Assembly: GCF_037860835.1 (NCBI RefSeq)
Contig: NZ_JBBEOG010000008.1
Location: 62,001 to 126,000, forward strand
DNA: 64,000 bases
From: Aquipuribacter nitratireducens
GTDB taxonomy: Bacteria > Actinomycetota > Actinomycetes > Actinomycetales > JBBAYJ01
Direction of reading: 5' to 3'
Below the pieces are notes generated by a model. It did not search any database. It saw nothing but the letters and a program-made list of their open reading frames with translations, and had not been told where the DNA came from. A program made the position numbers and the translations under genes. Of this stretch, positions 7,740 through 16,305 are shown piece by piece (within the stretch, counting starts at the first letter, position 1; the number at the start of each line of letters is the position of its first letter).

Positions 7740-7812
7740 AGCTGGCGGCGGGACTCGAACCCGCAACCGCCCGATTACAAGTCGGGTGCGCTACCAGTTG
7801 CGCCACGCCAGC
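7740..7812 (-). tRNA. tRNA-Thr (anticodon TGT)
   Basis: The reverse strand folds as a complete cloverleaf. The acceptor arm GCTGGCG pairs perfectly with CGCCAGC, the T arm carries GGTTCGAGTCC, and the anticodon loop is CTTGTAA with TGT at 7777-7779. The discriminator base is T and CCA is not encoded. The ABM-domain gene follows directly. Confidence 0.95.
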
Positions 7813-8415
7813 CCGAGCCGGAGCCCGGTCGGGCCCACGATAGAGGTCCCCGCACGCGGACAGCATGGCGCCGACGTGACGACGCACCCGGTGCCGCAGC
7901 CGTTCGCCGAGGGGCTCCTCGACGTGGATCAGCGCGGCGATGCGCCGCGCGCTCTCGACGACGCGGCTTCCGACCCCGGTGACGGCGGCCGAGGGCGAGG
8001 CCTCACGTGACCTCGTGGACCCCGGGAGGCGGCCGAGGAGTGCTCGGACGAGAGGGAGCCCACGACGGTGGCCGCCCCTGGAAGGACGTGGCTGCCCACC
8101 TCGTCGCCCAGTCGTCCGCGCGGCCGAGCCGGTGTCCACGCACCGTGTCGATGGGCACGCCCACGTGGCCGTCGACGCCCACGGCGTGCACGACGGGCAG
8201 CGGCTCGGTCCCGCGCCGCGGGTGCACCGTGCACCGCACCCGTGCACGTTCGCCGCGAGCCGCGACCACGCGGCGGCCTCGTCCGGCCTCACGCGACGCT
8301 CCGGGTGTCGTGCCCGACGGTCTCGTCGAGCAGGGGCAGGGTCGTACACACCGGTCCAGGGCGCCTCGCCGGGACGACCCCTGCCGTCGGGGTCGCCGCG
8401 GCCCTACGGTGAGCC
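7813..8415. other. 603-base gene-poor stretch, possibly a decayed gene
   Basis: No intact gene is supported here. On the reverse strand, two overlapping frames hold protein-like text: DEAAAWSRLAANVHGC near 8230-8275, then in another frame PLPVVHAVGVDGHVGVPID and GHRLGRADDWATRW near 8090-8210. A third segment, SRVVESARRIAALIHVEEPL, lies near 7905-7965. This looks like frameshifted remnants of a leftward gene, but I recognise no family. The right end holds the promoter of the LuxR-type gene. Confidence 0.3.
8405..8410 (+). promoter_or_regulatory. -10 element of leaderless LuxR-type gene
   Basis: TACGGT five bases before the ATG start, with only GAGCC between and no Shine-Dalgarno at normal spacing. 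Confidence 0.45.
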
Positions 8416-11145
8416 ATGCGCGGGAGCGCCCGGCTCGTCGGCCGGGACGAGGAGCTGCGACGGATCCAGGTCATGCTGACCGCCGCACGCAACGGCCGCG
8501 GTGGTGCGCTGCGGGTGGTGGGGGACGCCGGCATCGGGAAGACGGCTCTCCTCGACGCGGCCGTCGCGGCCGCGGGTGACGCGTGCGTCCTGCGGACCGC
8601 CGGCTACGAGGCCGAGGCGAGCATCCCCTTCGCGGCGGTCCAGCGGCTCGTCATCCCGTTGCACCCGTATATGACGTCCCTCGCCGACCGCCACGCCACG
8701 GTGCTCCGGATCATGGCAGGCGACCTCGAGGGCCCACCGCCCGAGCGCTTCCTCGTCGCCCTCGCCCTCCTCGACCTCCTCTCGTCCGCAGCCGACCGGG
8801 CACCCGTGCTGTGCGCTGTCGACGACGCGCACGCCCTGGACGCGGAGTCCGCCGACGTGCTCGGGTTCGTGGGCCGCCGCCTCGGGGCCGACCCCGTCGT
8901 CGTCCTCATCGCCTCGCGGGAGGAGAACGGCATCGCCGCCCGTCTCGCGGGGCTCCCGTCCCTCCCCCTCTCCGGCCTCGACGCGGACAGCGGTCGCCGG
9001 CTGCTGGGGCTGGCCCTCGACGAGCCGCTCGACCCCGCCGTCGCCGTCCAGGTGGTCCGTGCCACCGGAGGCGTCCCGCTCGCGCTCGTCGACCTCGCCA
9101 CCGAGCTGTCGAACCGTCAGCTCGAGGGGCGCGGCCTCGACGACGCCCCGCTGCCCATCGGACGGCACCTGGAGGAGCACTACCTGTCGCGGGTGCGCGG
9201 CGAACCGCGGCACGTGCAGGACTGGCTCCTGGTGGCCGCGGCGGAGTCCGCCGGCTCGCCGGTCCTCGTCGCCGCGGCGGCTGACGCGCTCGGCATCCCA
9301 CCGGGTGCCGTCGACGACGCCGAGGCCGGCGGTCTGGTGACCGTCGACGACGTCGTCCGCTTCCGTCACCCGCTGGTGCGATCGGCCGTCTACAACGGGA
9401 CGACCGGGGACCGGCGCCGGAGCGTGCACGCCGCCCTGGCAGGGGCCGCGGCCCGGCTCGCCCTCGTCGAGGTGGAGGCGTGGCACGCCTCGCACGCCGT
9501 GACCGGCCACGACGACGCCGTCGCGGACCGCCTGGAGCACGCGGCCGACCTCGCCGCCCGCCGCGGGGGCCTCTCGTCGAGGGCGACGGTCCTCGCGCGC
9601 GCGGCGGAGCTGACGACCGACGGCGCCGCCCGGGACCGCCGCTACGTCGCGGCAGCCGAGGCGGCGCTCGAGGTCGGCGCCGCCGGGGTCAGCGCCGACC
9701 TGCTCGCCAGGAGCGGGAGCGGCCGGAGCGACCCGGTGACCCGCGGGCGCGCGGCCCTGGTCGGCGCCGCCCTCTCGCTGTTCGCCGCCGACCCCGAGGT
9801 CGTCCACGCCGCCGCGCGGCTCGGTGGAGCGGCCGACCTCCTCCACGGAGCCGACGGGGGGCTCGAGCACACCGCGCTCCTGCGCGCCTTCGAGGCCTGC
9901 CTCGTGACCGAGCACTGCGCCGAGGGCTTCTCGCTCGACGAGCTCGGCCGCCGGCTCGAGGCCGCGGGCGACGCACCCGGGCCGATGGCCGCGTTGCTGC
10001 GGGGGCTCGGCGCACTCGTCCGCCGCCCCTACGCCGAGGCCGTCCCGGTGGCGCGCGCAGCCCTCGACAGCCTCCACCACCTGCCCGACGAGCGGCTGGT
10101 CCACCTCGGATCCGCGTCGGTGGCCCTCGCGACGTTCCTGTGGGACGTCGAGGCGAGGACGGTCCTGCTGACCCGCGCCGCCAGGACCGCGCGGGACGCC
10201 GGCGCCCTGCAGGCCCTCGACACCCTCCTCTGGCTCATGGCGTCGACCGAGCCGCACGGCGGCACGGTCCGGCGGGCGCACGAGCGGCTCGACCAGCTGC
10301 GTGAGGTCCGACGCTCGATGGGCTACGACACCGAGCAGGTCGTCGACGGCGGCATCCTCGCGTGGTCGGGCGCCCGCGAGGCCGCGCTCGCCGTCGCCGC
10401 CGGCGCCGAGGCGGTCGGCTTCGGCGGTGTCACGACCCTCGCCCTCGGGGCGACCGCGACACTCGACATCGCGCAGGGCCGCTACCGCGACGCGTACGAG
10501 CGGCTCGCACCCCTCGTCGCGGCGCCGTTCCTCCAGGCCACGCCGACGCGCTACGCCGACTTCGTCGAGGCGGCGTCACGCAGCGGGCACACCGCGGACG
10601 CCGAGGCCGTCGCCGAGGTCCTCCGAGGGCTCGCGGACGCCAACGGGTCGGCGTGGTGCCGGGGGGTCGCCCTGCGCTCGCTCGCGCTCGTGACGGAGGG
10701 CGACGCCGCCGAGTCGGCGTTCCGGGAGGCCGTCAGCGCGCTCCGGACGACGCCGGCCGTCATGGACCTCGGTCGGGCGCACCTGGTCTACGGCGAGTGG
10801 CTGCGCCGGGCGCGGCGCCGGCGGGAGGCCCGCGACGAGCTCGGGGCGGCCGTCGACCTCCTGCGTGGGGCCGGCGCCGACATCCTGCTGCCGCGGGCGC
10901 AGGCAGAGCTCGAGGCACTCGGCGGGGCCCCCGTGACGACGTCCGAGGACCCGCTCGCCGGTCTCAGCGCCCGAGAGCTCGCCGTTGCGCGTCTCGCCGG
11001 CGCGGGGCGCACGAACGCGGAGATCGGCGACCGGCTGTTCATCAGCCGCAACACCGTCGACTACCACCTGCGGAAGGTCTTCCAGCGCCTCGGCATCTCC
11101 TCCCGCCGACAGCTCGCGGACCTCCTCGCCGACCGCCGTGCCTGA
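8416..11145 (+). CDS. large ATP-binding LuxR-family (LAL/MalT-type) transcriptional regulator
   Basis: 909 residues, the usual size for LAL regulators. An N-terminal AAA-type ATPase has Walker A GDAGIGKTALL (36-46) and Walker B VLCAVDDAHALD (131-142). A long helical repeat region follows, and a C-terminal LuxR helix-turn-helix reads GLSARELAVARLAGAGRTNA then ISRNTVDYHLRKVFQRLGIS (about 845-900). Such proteins bind ATP and an inducer in the cytoplasm and activate nearby genes, often for catabolism or secondary metabolism. Two alpha/beta hydrolase genes follow on the same strand after an 87-base gap and are the natural candidate targets. The inducer is unknown. Confidence 0.92.
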   Translation: MRGSARLVGRDEELRRIQVMLTAARNGRGGALRVVGDAGIGKTALLDAAVAAAGDACVLRTAGYEAEASIPFAAVQRLVIPLHPYMTSLADRHATVLRIMAGDLEGPPPERFLVALALLDLLSSAADRAPVLCAVDDAHALDAESADVLGFVGRRLGADPVVVLIASREENGIAARLAGLPSLPLSGLDADSGRRLLGLALDEPLDPAVAVQVVRATGGVPLALVDLATELSNRQLEGRGLDDAPLPIGRHLEEHYLSRVRGEPRHVQDWLLVAAAESAGSPVLVAAAADALGIPPGAVDDAEAGGLVTVDDVVRFRHPLVRSAVYNGTTGDRRRSVHAALAGAAARLALVEVEAWHASHAVTGHDDAVADRLEHAADLAARRGGLSSRATVLARAAELTTDGAARDRRYVAAAEAALEVGAAGVSADLLARSGSGRSDPVTRGRAALVGAALSLFAADPEVVHAAARLGGAADLLHGADGGLEHTALLRAFEACLVTEHCAEGFSLDELGRRLEAAGDAPGPMAALLRGLGALVRRPYAEAVPVARAALDSLHHLPDERLVHLGSASVALATFLWDVEARTVLLTRAARTARDAGALQALDTLLWLMASTEPHGGTVRRAHERLDQLREVRRSMGYDTEQVVDGGILAWSGAREAALAVAAGAEAVGFGGVTTLALGATATLDIAQGRYRDAYERLAPLVAAPFLQATPTRYADFVEAASRSGHTADAEAVAEVLRGLADANGSAWCRGVALRSLALVTEGDAAESAFREAVSALRTTPAVMDLGRAHLVYGEWLRRARRRREARDELGAAVDLLRGAGADILLPRAQAELEALGGAPVTTSEDPLAGLSARELAVARLAGAGRTNAEIGDRLFISRNTVDYHLRKVFQRLGISSRRQLADLLADRRA

Positions 11146-11232
11146 CGGACTACGCACGTCGCGTGGTCCACGCGCGCCGGCTCCGCACGAGTGTGTCCGT
11201 CGACCGACGGTCCCGCTCGCGAGGAGACACCG

Positions 11233-12057
11233 ATGCCGTACACCACCGTCGACGACGGCGCCGAGATCTTCTACAAGGACTGGGGGACGGACGGCTCGCC
11301 GGTCGTGCTGAGCCACGGCTGGCCCCTGAACGCCGACGCGTGGGAGGCCACCGCCCTGTTCCTCGCCCGCAACGGCCACCGGGCCGTCGCGCACGACCGG
11401 CGCGGGCACGGCCGATCGAGCCAGACCTGGCACGGCAACGAGATGGACACCTACGCCGACGACCTCGCGACGCTCCTCGACACCCTCGACCTGCGGGACG
11501 TCACGCTCGTCGGCCACTCCACCGGGGGCGGGGAGATCGTGCGCTACGTCGGTCGGCACGGTACCGCGCGCGTGTCCCGGCTCGTGCTCGTCGGCGCCGT
11601 CCCCCCGCTCATGCTCCGCACCGACGACAACCCCGGAGGCCTCCCGGTGGAGACCTTCGACGCCCTGCGCGCCGGCGAGGCGCGCAACCGTTCCCAGCTC
11701 TACCGCGACCTCGCCGACGGCCCGTTCTTCGGGCACAACCGGACCGGTGACGTCGACCAGGGGTTCCGCGACGCCTTCTGGCTGCAGGGCATGGCGTGCG
11801 GGCACAGGGCCGCCTACGAGTGCATCGCCGCCTTCTCCGCCACGGACTTCCGCGCCGACCTGACGGCCGTCGACGTGCCCACGCTGGTCGTCCACGGCGA
11901 CGACGACCAGATCGTCCCCATCGACGTCGGCGGCCGGCGCGCGGCCGAGCTCGTCACCGACGCGACCCTGCTCGTCTACGAGGGCAGCGGCCACGCCCTG
12001 CCCGACACCGACCGCGACCGGCTCCACGCCGACCTCCTGTCCTTCATCGACGCCTGA
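11233..12057 (+). CDS. alpha/beta hydrolase, non-haem chloroperoxidase-like
   Basis: 274-residue cytoplasmic alpha/beta hydrolase. The oxyanion segment [12 protein letters not shown] (27-38), nucleophile elbow GHSTGGGE with Ser96, acid in [13 protein letters not shown] (about Asp224/225) and catalytic His254 in GSGHALP are all present. Overall it matches the cofactor-free haloperoxidase/arylesterase group (GHSTGGGE and HDRRGHGRS are typical). True physiological reactions in this group are usually ester or lactone hydrolysis or perhydrolysis. The ATG is preceded by GAGGAGACACCG. It lies 87 bases after the LAL regulator and 24 bases before a second hydrolase, suggesting a regulator-hydrolase gene set. 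Confidence 0.88.
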   Translation: MPYTTVDDGAEIFYKDWGTDGSPVVLSHGWPLNADAWEATALFLARNGHRAVAHDRRGHGRSSQTWHGNEMDTYADDLATLLDTLDLRDVTLVGHSTGGGEIVRYVGRHGTARVSRLVLVGAVPPLMLRTDDNPGGLPVETFDALRAGEARNRSQLYRDLADGPFFGHNRTGDVDQGFRDAFWLQGMACGHRAAYECIAAFSATDFRADLTAVDVPTLVVHGDDDQIVPIDVGGRRAAELVTDATLLVYEGSGHALPDTDRDRLHADLLSFIDA

Positions 12058-12081
12058 CCACCCCTCCCGGAGGAGACCGCC

Positions 12082-12888
12082 ATGTCCGACACCCCCGACA
12101 CCGTCGTCCTCGTCCACGGGCTGTGGATGACCCCCCGCAGCTGGGAGCACTGGGTCGCCCACTACCGCGCCGAGGGACTCACCGTCCTCGCCCCCGCCTA
12201 CCCCGGCTTCGAGGTGGAGGTCGAGGCGCTGCGCGCCGACCCGGACGTCATCGCACGGCTGACCGTCCCGGAGACGGTCGACCACCTCGCCGACACCATC
12301 AAGTCCCTCGACCGACCGCCGGTGATCATGGGCCACTCCTTCGGCGGTCTCCTCACGCAGCTCCTGCTCGCCCGGGGCCTCGGAGCGGCCGGAGTCGCCA
12401 TCGACTCCGCCCCGACCGAGGGGGTCCGCGTCACCCCGCTGTCCCAGGCGCGCTCGCTGTTCCCGGCCCTGAGGAACCCGGCCAACCGCCACCGCGCCGT
12501 CGCGTTCACGCCCGAGGAGTTCCACTACGCCTTTACCAACACCCTGACGGCCGAGGAGTCGCGGGCGGTCTGGGACCGCTACGCGATCGCGGCGCCCGGC
12601 CACTGGGTGTGGGAGTACGGGCTGTTCGCCAACTTCAAGCCCGGGGCGCAGGAGACGTGGGTCGACTACCGCGCCGACCGCGCCCCGCTCCTGTTCATCG
12701 CCGGCGAGAAGGACCACATCATGCCGCCGGCGGTCAACCGGTCGAACGCGAAGCACTACGACCGGTCCCCCGCCGTGACGGAGGTGTACGAGTTCCCCGG
12801 CCGCGACCACTGGACGTGCGGCGCGCCGGGCTGGGAGGCCGTCGCCGACCACGCGCTGGAGTGGGCGCTGCGCCACGCCGTGGCCTGA
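12082..12888 (+). CDS. alpha/beta hydrolase
   Basis: 268-residue alpha/beta hydrolase. HGLWMTPRSWEHW (13-25) gives the oxyanion hole, GHSFGGLLTQLLL carries the nucleophile serine near 84, FIAGEKDHIMPP the acid near 215, and GRDHWTCG the catalytic histidine near 246. The sequence differs clearly from the preceding hydrolase, so the pair is not a recent duplication. The ATG follows GGAGGAGACCGCC. With 24 bases between them, the two hydrolases are probably cotranscribed. A strong hairpin follows the gene. Substrate unknown; it resembles actinobacterial proteins annotated simply as alpha/beta hydrolases. Confidence 0.85.
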   Translation: MSDTPDTVVLVHGLWMTPRSWEHWVAHYRAEGLTVLAPAYPGFEVEVEALRADPDVIARLTVPETVDHLADTIKSLDRPPVIMGHSFGGLLTQLLLARGLGAAGVAIDSAPTEGVRVTPLSQARSLFPALRNPANRHRAVAFTPEEFHYAFTNTLTAEESRAVWDRYAIAAPGHWVWEYGLFANFKPGAQETWVDYRADRAPLLFIAGEKDHIMPPAVNRSNAKHYDRSPAVTEVYEFPGRDHWTCGAPGWEAVADHALEWALRHAVA

Positions 12889-12899
12889 GCGGGCCCTGC

Positions 12900-12944
12900 C
12901 CTCGGCGATTCGCCCACGATCAGCCCGTGCGCGAATCGCCGAGG
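12900..12944 (+). terminator. terminator-like hairpin after the hydrolase pair
   Basis: Perfect 14-base arms, CCTCGGCGATTCGC and its complement, enclose a 17-base loop that holds a further CACG/CGTG pair. It starts 12 bases past the stop codon. No T-tract. Confidence 0.65.
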
Positions 12945-12967
12945 CCACTGCGGGCACACGTGTCGAC

Positions 12968-13786
12968 ATGGAGCGACGGCACGCACGCGGGACCACCGGC
13001 ACGCGACGCGCACCGTCGCGGGCGTGGCGCAGGACAGCGACCGCTCTCGCGCTGACCACGACCGTGACCCTCGCCGCATGCGGCGGCGACAGCGCCGGCC
13101 CGGAGTCCGGCGTCGACCTCACGGAGGTCGCCGACGAGGACCCCACGGCCGGGCCCGGGGCGTCGGAGCCCGCGACGGATCCTCTGGCCGGGGACACCGT
13201 CACCGTCACGGGAACCGTCGCCGACCTCGTGTCCGAGGTCGCGCTGCGACTCGGCGCCGAGGCCGACGAGACCCTGCTCGTCATGACCGTCGACCAGACG
13301 CTCGCCGAGGCGGGCCTGGCATCGTCGGACGAGGACGTGGTCGAGGAGGAGATCATCGAGGAGGAACGCATCCTCCAGGTGACGGGCACCGTCCGCCGGT
13401 ACGACCCCGAGGAGTTCGAGGCCCGGTACGCGGCGAACTTCGAGGGTCTCTACGAGGACTCGATCGGCGAGAACGTCCTCGTCGCCGACTCCATCACGAC
13501 GCTTCCCGGGCAGGACGTCAGCGTCGTCGGCGAGGTCGACGAGGTGCTCGCTGACGCCGTCTTCCGCGTCGACGGCGTGGACTGGGAGGTCGTGGTGGTC
13601 GAGGAGGACACGGCCCGGGTCGCCGAGGGGGACGTCGTGGAGGTCGCGGGCACCGTCCGCCGTCTCGACCTCGCGACGCTGGAGGAGGAGCTGGGAGCGG
13701 ACCTCGACGACGAGCTGTACGCCGACGTCGAGGGCAGGCTCGTGCTCGTCGCGGACAGCGTCCGCCCGGTCACGGCGTCGCCGTGA
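12968..13786 (+). CDS. lipoprotein with two repeated beta-rich domains
   Basis: 272 residues. A basic N-terminus and hydrophobic run end in LAACGG, a lipobox with the lipidated Cys at 38, so the protein is probably anchored outside the membrane. After an acidic linker the protein holds two related copies: VTVTGTVADL...ILQVTGTVRRYDPEEFEARY...ENVLVADSI and VSVVGEVDEV...VVEVAGTVRRLDLATLEEEL...GRLVLVADSV. Each has the order strand, short acidic insert, VxGTVRR, helix, LVADS, compatible with OB-fold-like barrels. No catalytic motif is visible and I do not recognise a named family. Its 3' end overlaps the convergent membrane-protein gene by 17 bases. Confidence 0.6.
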   Translation: MERRHARGTTGTRRAPSRAWRRTATALALTTTVTLAACGGDSAGPESGVDLTEVADEDPTAGPGASEPATDPLAGDTVTVTGTVADLVSEVALRLGAEADETLLVMTVDQTLAEAGLASSDEDVVEEEIIEEERILQVTGTVRRYDPEEFEARYAANFEGLYEDSIGENVLVADSITTLPGQDVSVVGEVDEVLADAVFRVDGVDWEVVVVEEDTARVAEGDVVEVAGTVRRLDLATLEEELGADLDDELYADVEGRLVLVADSVRPVTASP

Positions 13787-14855
13787 CCGAGGTCCCGCGC
13801 GACCCGGCGGAGCGGCCCCGGGCCGACCGGGCCGACCGGGCCGACCGGGCCGACGCCAACGCGACGAGCAGCACCCCGACGGTCACGTACGCCAGGAGCA
13901 CGGCGACCGCCTGCCCGGAGCCGGCGCCGTCGAAGTAGGCCGCCGAGCGGAGGACGGTCGCCGACGCCCCGGGCGGTAGCAGCTGCCCCAGCGCACCCCA
14001 TCCGGACGGGAGGAGCTCGGGGCCGGCGGCGAGACCGGACAGCGGGGTGCCGAGCAGGACGACGGTGACGGCCCCGGCCGCGAGACCCGCGCGCCCGAAC
14101 AGCGACTCGAGGCCGATGAGGGGGAGGCTGATCGCGAGGGACCCGAGGGCGATCGCCGCGCCCACGGCCACGAGCCGGTCGTCCACGGAACCGAACGGGC
14201 TCCACAGCAGCACCGCCACCGTCGCGCCGATCGCAGCGGCGGCGAGCGTCGCGGTGAGCGCGGCCACCCACGGGCGGCGACGGAAGCGCAGCCCCGCCAC
14301 GACCGCGGGCAGGATGCCGGCCAGGGTGAGCGGGAGGCCGGCGGCGGCCAGGCCCGCGCCGCGCGGGTCGTCGTCCGGGAGCGGGACGACGTCCTCGACG
14401 GCCACCGACTGCCCGAGGGCCTGTTCGAGGGTGGGCGCCAGGCCCGACAGCGCCTGGGCGATCGCCGGGCTCGCAGCCGACGCGACGAGCACCTGCGCCC
14501 CGTCGGGACCGAGCGCCACACCGCCGTAGACCTCGCGGTCGAGGACGGCGTCGCGGAGGGCGGCCCCGTCGTCGAAGGCGCTGACGGCGAAGGCGTCCTG
14601 CCCGCCCAGCTGCTCCTGCAGCGCGGCGACCGCGGGAGGCGGCCCGGCCACCCCGACCGGTACGTCGCGGGGGGCGGACTTCGCCGCGGGCAGCCCGAGC
14701 GCCACGAAGAGGACCGCGACGACGACGGCCAGCACGAGGGCCAGCCCGGTGACGACGGCCGCCGTCGGGGGGCCGGTCCGGGACGAGGCGTCTGCCGACG
14801 CGGCTCGGGGCGTGGCCGCCGTCGGGGCGGAAGGCTGGTCGGTTCGAGAGGACAT
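13770..14855 (-). CDS. membrane protein of the ABC-2 / YhgE-Pip transporter type
   Basis: 361 residues. One N-terminal membrane segment (about 34-57, VVTGLALVLAVVVAVLFVAL) is followed by an exported domain of about 120 residues (VPVGVAGPPPAVAALQEQLG onward), then about five hydrophobic segments in the C-terminal half. This topology matches YhgE/Pip-like and ABC-2-type exporter proteins, which form drug or lipid efflux systems. No ATPase is encoded beside it. It is divergent from a TetR gene across an operator-rich 100-base gap, the usual layout for a repressed efflux gene. The ATG after GGAAGGGAGACGTCC was preferred to the upstream in-frame start. The C-terminus holds a short repeat coding for SAR units. 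Confidence 0.68.
   Translation of the reverse strand: MSSRTDQPSAPTAATPRAASADASSRTGPPTAAVVTGLALVLAVVVAVLFVALGLPAAKSAPRDVPVGVAGPPPAVAALQEQLGGQDAFAVSAFDDGAALRDAVLDREVYGGVALGPDGAQVLVASAASPAIAQALSGLAPTLEQALGQSVAVEDVVPLPDDDPRGAGLAAAGLPLTLAGILPAVVAGLRFRRRPWVAALTATLAAAAIGATVAVLLWSPFGSVDDRLVAVGAAIALGSLAISLPLIGLESLFGRAGLAAGAVTVVLLGTPLSGLAAGPELLPSGWGALGQLLPPGASATVLRSAAYFDGAGSGQAVAVLLAYVTVGVLLVALASARSARSARSARGRSAGSRGTSVTATP
13820..13855. repeat. 9-base tandem repeat inside the membrane-protein gene
   Basis: Four copies of GGGCCGACC, the last with one mismatch. They encode a repeating three-residue Ser-Ala-Arg pattern at the cytoplasmic C-terminal tail, so changes in copy number would keep the frame. Confidence 0.85.
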
Positions 14856-14896
14856 GGACGTCTCCCTTCCGGAGACCGGCATCGCTGCCGAACGAA

Positions 14897-14962
14897 CTCA
14901 TCGGTCGATGAGGACCCGTGAACGGTAGAACTCATCACCTGATGAAGTCAACGGCTCATGAG
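14897..14962. promoter_or_regulatory. operator cluster between exporter and TetR genes
   Basis: Three palindromes share the half-site CTCAT: CTCATCGGTCGATGAG at 14897-14912, TCATCACCTGATGA at 14932-14945 and CTCATGAG at 14955-14962. Centres are 34 and 20 bases apart. They are the likely binding sites of the adjacent TetR regulator and would control both divergent genes. Confidence 0.65.
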
Positions 14963-15629
14963 TTACGGTGGGCCCGTGGCTCCACGACGCACGACGTCCG
15001 CACCGACGGCACGACGACCGGCCACCGGTCGTCGCCCCGGCAACCCGCCGACACGGGACGCGGTGCTCGCGGCCGCGCGGGACTGCTTCGCCGCCGGCGG
15101 CTACGACGGCACGTCGGTGCGCACGATCGCCGCACGTGCCGGGGTCGACGCCGCGCTGGTCCACCACTACTTCGCCACGAAGGAGAAGCTCTTCCTCGAG
15201 GTCGTCGGCGCCCCCGCCGATCCGGAGGAGGTTCTCGCCGACGTCGTCACCGGTCCTCGTGAGGACATGGGTGCGAATCTCGTGCGCGCGCTCCTGCGAC
15301 TGTGGGACGGGCCGTCGGGACCGGCCGCGCTCGCCCTCCTCCGCTCCTCGGTCGGCGGCGACCGGATGGTCCTGCTGCTCCGGGAGTTCCTGCTCGCCCG
15401 CGTCCTCCGGCGCCTCGTCGGCGCGCTCGACCACGACGGGCGCGAGGCCGCGACCCGGGTGGCGCTCGTGGCGTCGCAGATGGTGGGGCTCGTCATGACG
15501 CGCTACGTCCTGCGCATCGAGCCCCTCGCGTCCGCGGGTGCCCAGGATCTCGTGGCCGCGGTCGGCCCGAACGTGCAGCGCTACCTCACCGGGGACGTCC
15601 CGCTCCCACGGGAGGACGTCAGGGAGTGA
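14958..15629 (+). CDS. TetR/AcrR-family transcriptional regulator
   Basis: 223 residues. The N-terminal helix-turn-helix reads RDAVLAAARDCFAAGGYDGT then SVRTIAARAGVDAALVHHYF, followed by ATKEKLFLEVV (about 33-80), a textbook TetR DNA-binding domain. The C-terminal ligand domain has the TetR_C pattern around LLRSSVGGDRMVLLLREFL and QMVGLVMTRYVLRIEPLAS. An alternative GTG start at 14976, six codons in, has GGTGGG before it and would clear the CTCATGAG half-operator, so it may be the true start. It probably represses the divergent membrane-protein gene and itself. The 3' end overlaps the convergent secreted-protein gene by 11 bases. Confidence 0.9.
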   Translation: MSYGGPVAPRRTTSAPTARRPATGRRPGNPPTRDAVLAAARDCFAAGGYDGTSVRTIAARAGVDAALVHHYFATKEKLFLEVVGAPADPEEVLADVVTGPREDMGANLVRALLRLWDGPSGPAALALLRSSVGGDRMVLLLREFLLARVLRRLVGALDHDGREAATRVALVASQMVGLVMTRYVLRIEPLASAGAQDLVAAVGPNVQRYLTGDVPLPREDVRE

Positions 15630-16218
15630 GCTCGGGCAGCAGCACCTCGCAGAAGTCGTCGTTGACGCCCGTCGAACCGAAGTACTGGCCGAGGAACTCG
15701 AGGAACACGTCGTCGGAGAGGTCCAGCGGAGTGCCGCCGTCGTCAATCCGGACCGAGAACCGCACCTGTCCCGGGTTGCGGCCGACGGCCTTGCCGTCCG
15801 AGCCGTACCAGACGCTGTTGCCGGTGCCGAGCACGTCGACCGTGAGGCTGCCGTCCTCGTTGCGCGTGATCGACAGGTCCTGGAACACCAGGGTGTTGAC
15901 CTCGCGCGCGGTCCGCCCCGGGATGGGCTGGCCGGCCGCGTCGAGCGTCGTGAAGGTCACGACCGTCTTCGATCGCTCGCCGACGTAGCCGAACCCGTCG
16001 CCACGCTGAACCACGACGAGACGGCCGGCTCCCGCACCCTCCACGAGGACGTCGAAGCCGCCGCCGCAGAAGTCCTCCGCCACTTCTGTGAAGGAGATCT
16101 CGATCGGTTCGACGGGCACCCGAGGTGATGCGGGTCGGGCGGACGCGGCCGGCGCGACGCCGGCGAGCAGGAGGGCGGCGGCAGCCGCACCGGCGGCGGG
16201 ACGGAGGATGACGGGCAT
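15619..16218 (-). CDS. secreted protein of unknown function
   Basis: 199 residues. MPVILRPAAGAAAAALLLAG and the following APAASARPAS make a clear Sec signal peptide, cleaved near residue 27. The mature part has two cysteines (VAEDFCGGG and NDDFCEVLL) placed near its ends, which could pair after export. Beta-strand-rich text such as GRLVVVQRGDGFGYVGERSK and VTFTTLDAAGQPIPGRTARE suggests a beta-sandwich. Similar small exported proteins are common in actinobacteria without a known role, and I do not assign a function. The ATG follows CCAGGAGCCCCCG. Confidence 0.6.
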   Translation of the reverse strand: MPVILRPAAGAAAAALLLAGVAPAASARPASPRVPVEPIEISFTEVAEDFCGGGFDVLVEGAGAGRLVVVQRGDGFGYVGERSKTVVTFTTLDAAGQPIPGRTAREVNTLVFQDLSITRNEDGSLTVDVLGTGNSVWYGSDGKAVGRNPGQVRFSVRIDDGGTPLDLSDDVFLEFLGQYFGSTGVNDDFCEVLLPELTP

Positions 16219-16305
16219 CGGGGGCTCCTGGGGGTCGGGACCGGGACGCCCGAGCCTGTCGCGCCGCCCGCCCTCGTCACAACCGTGCTGGCACGGACTC
16301 CGGCC

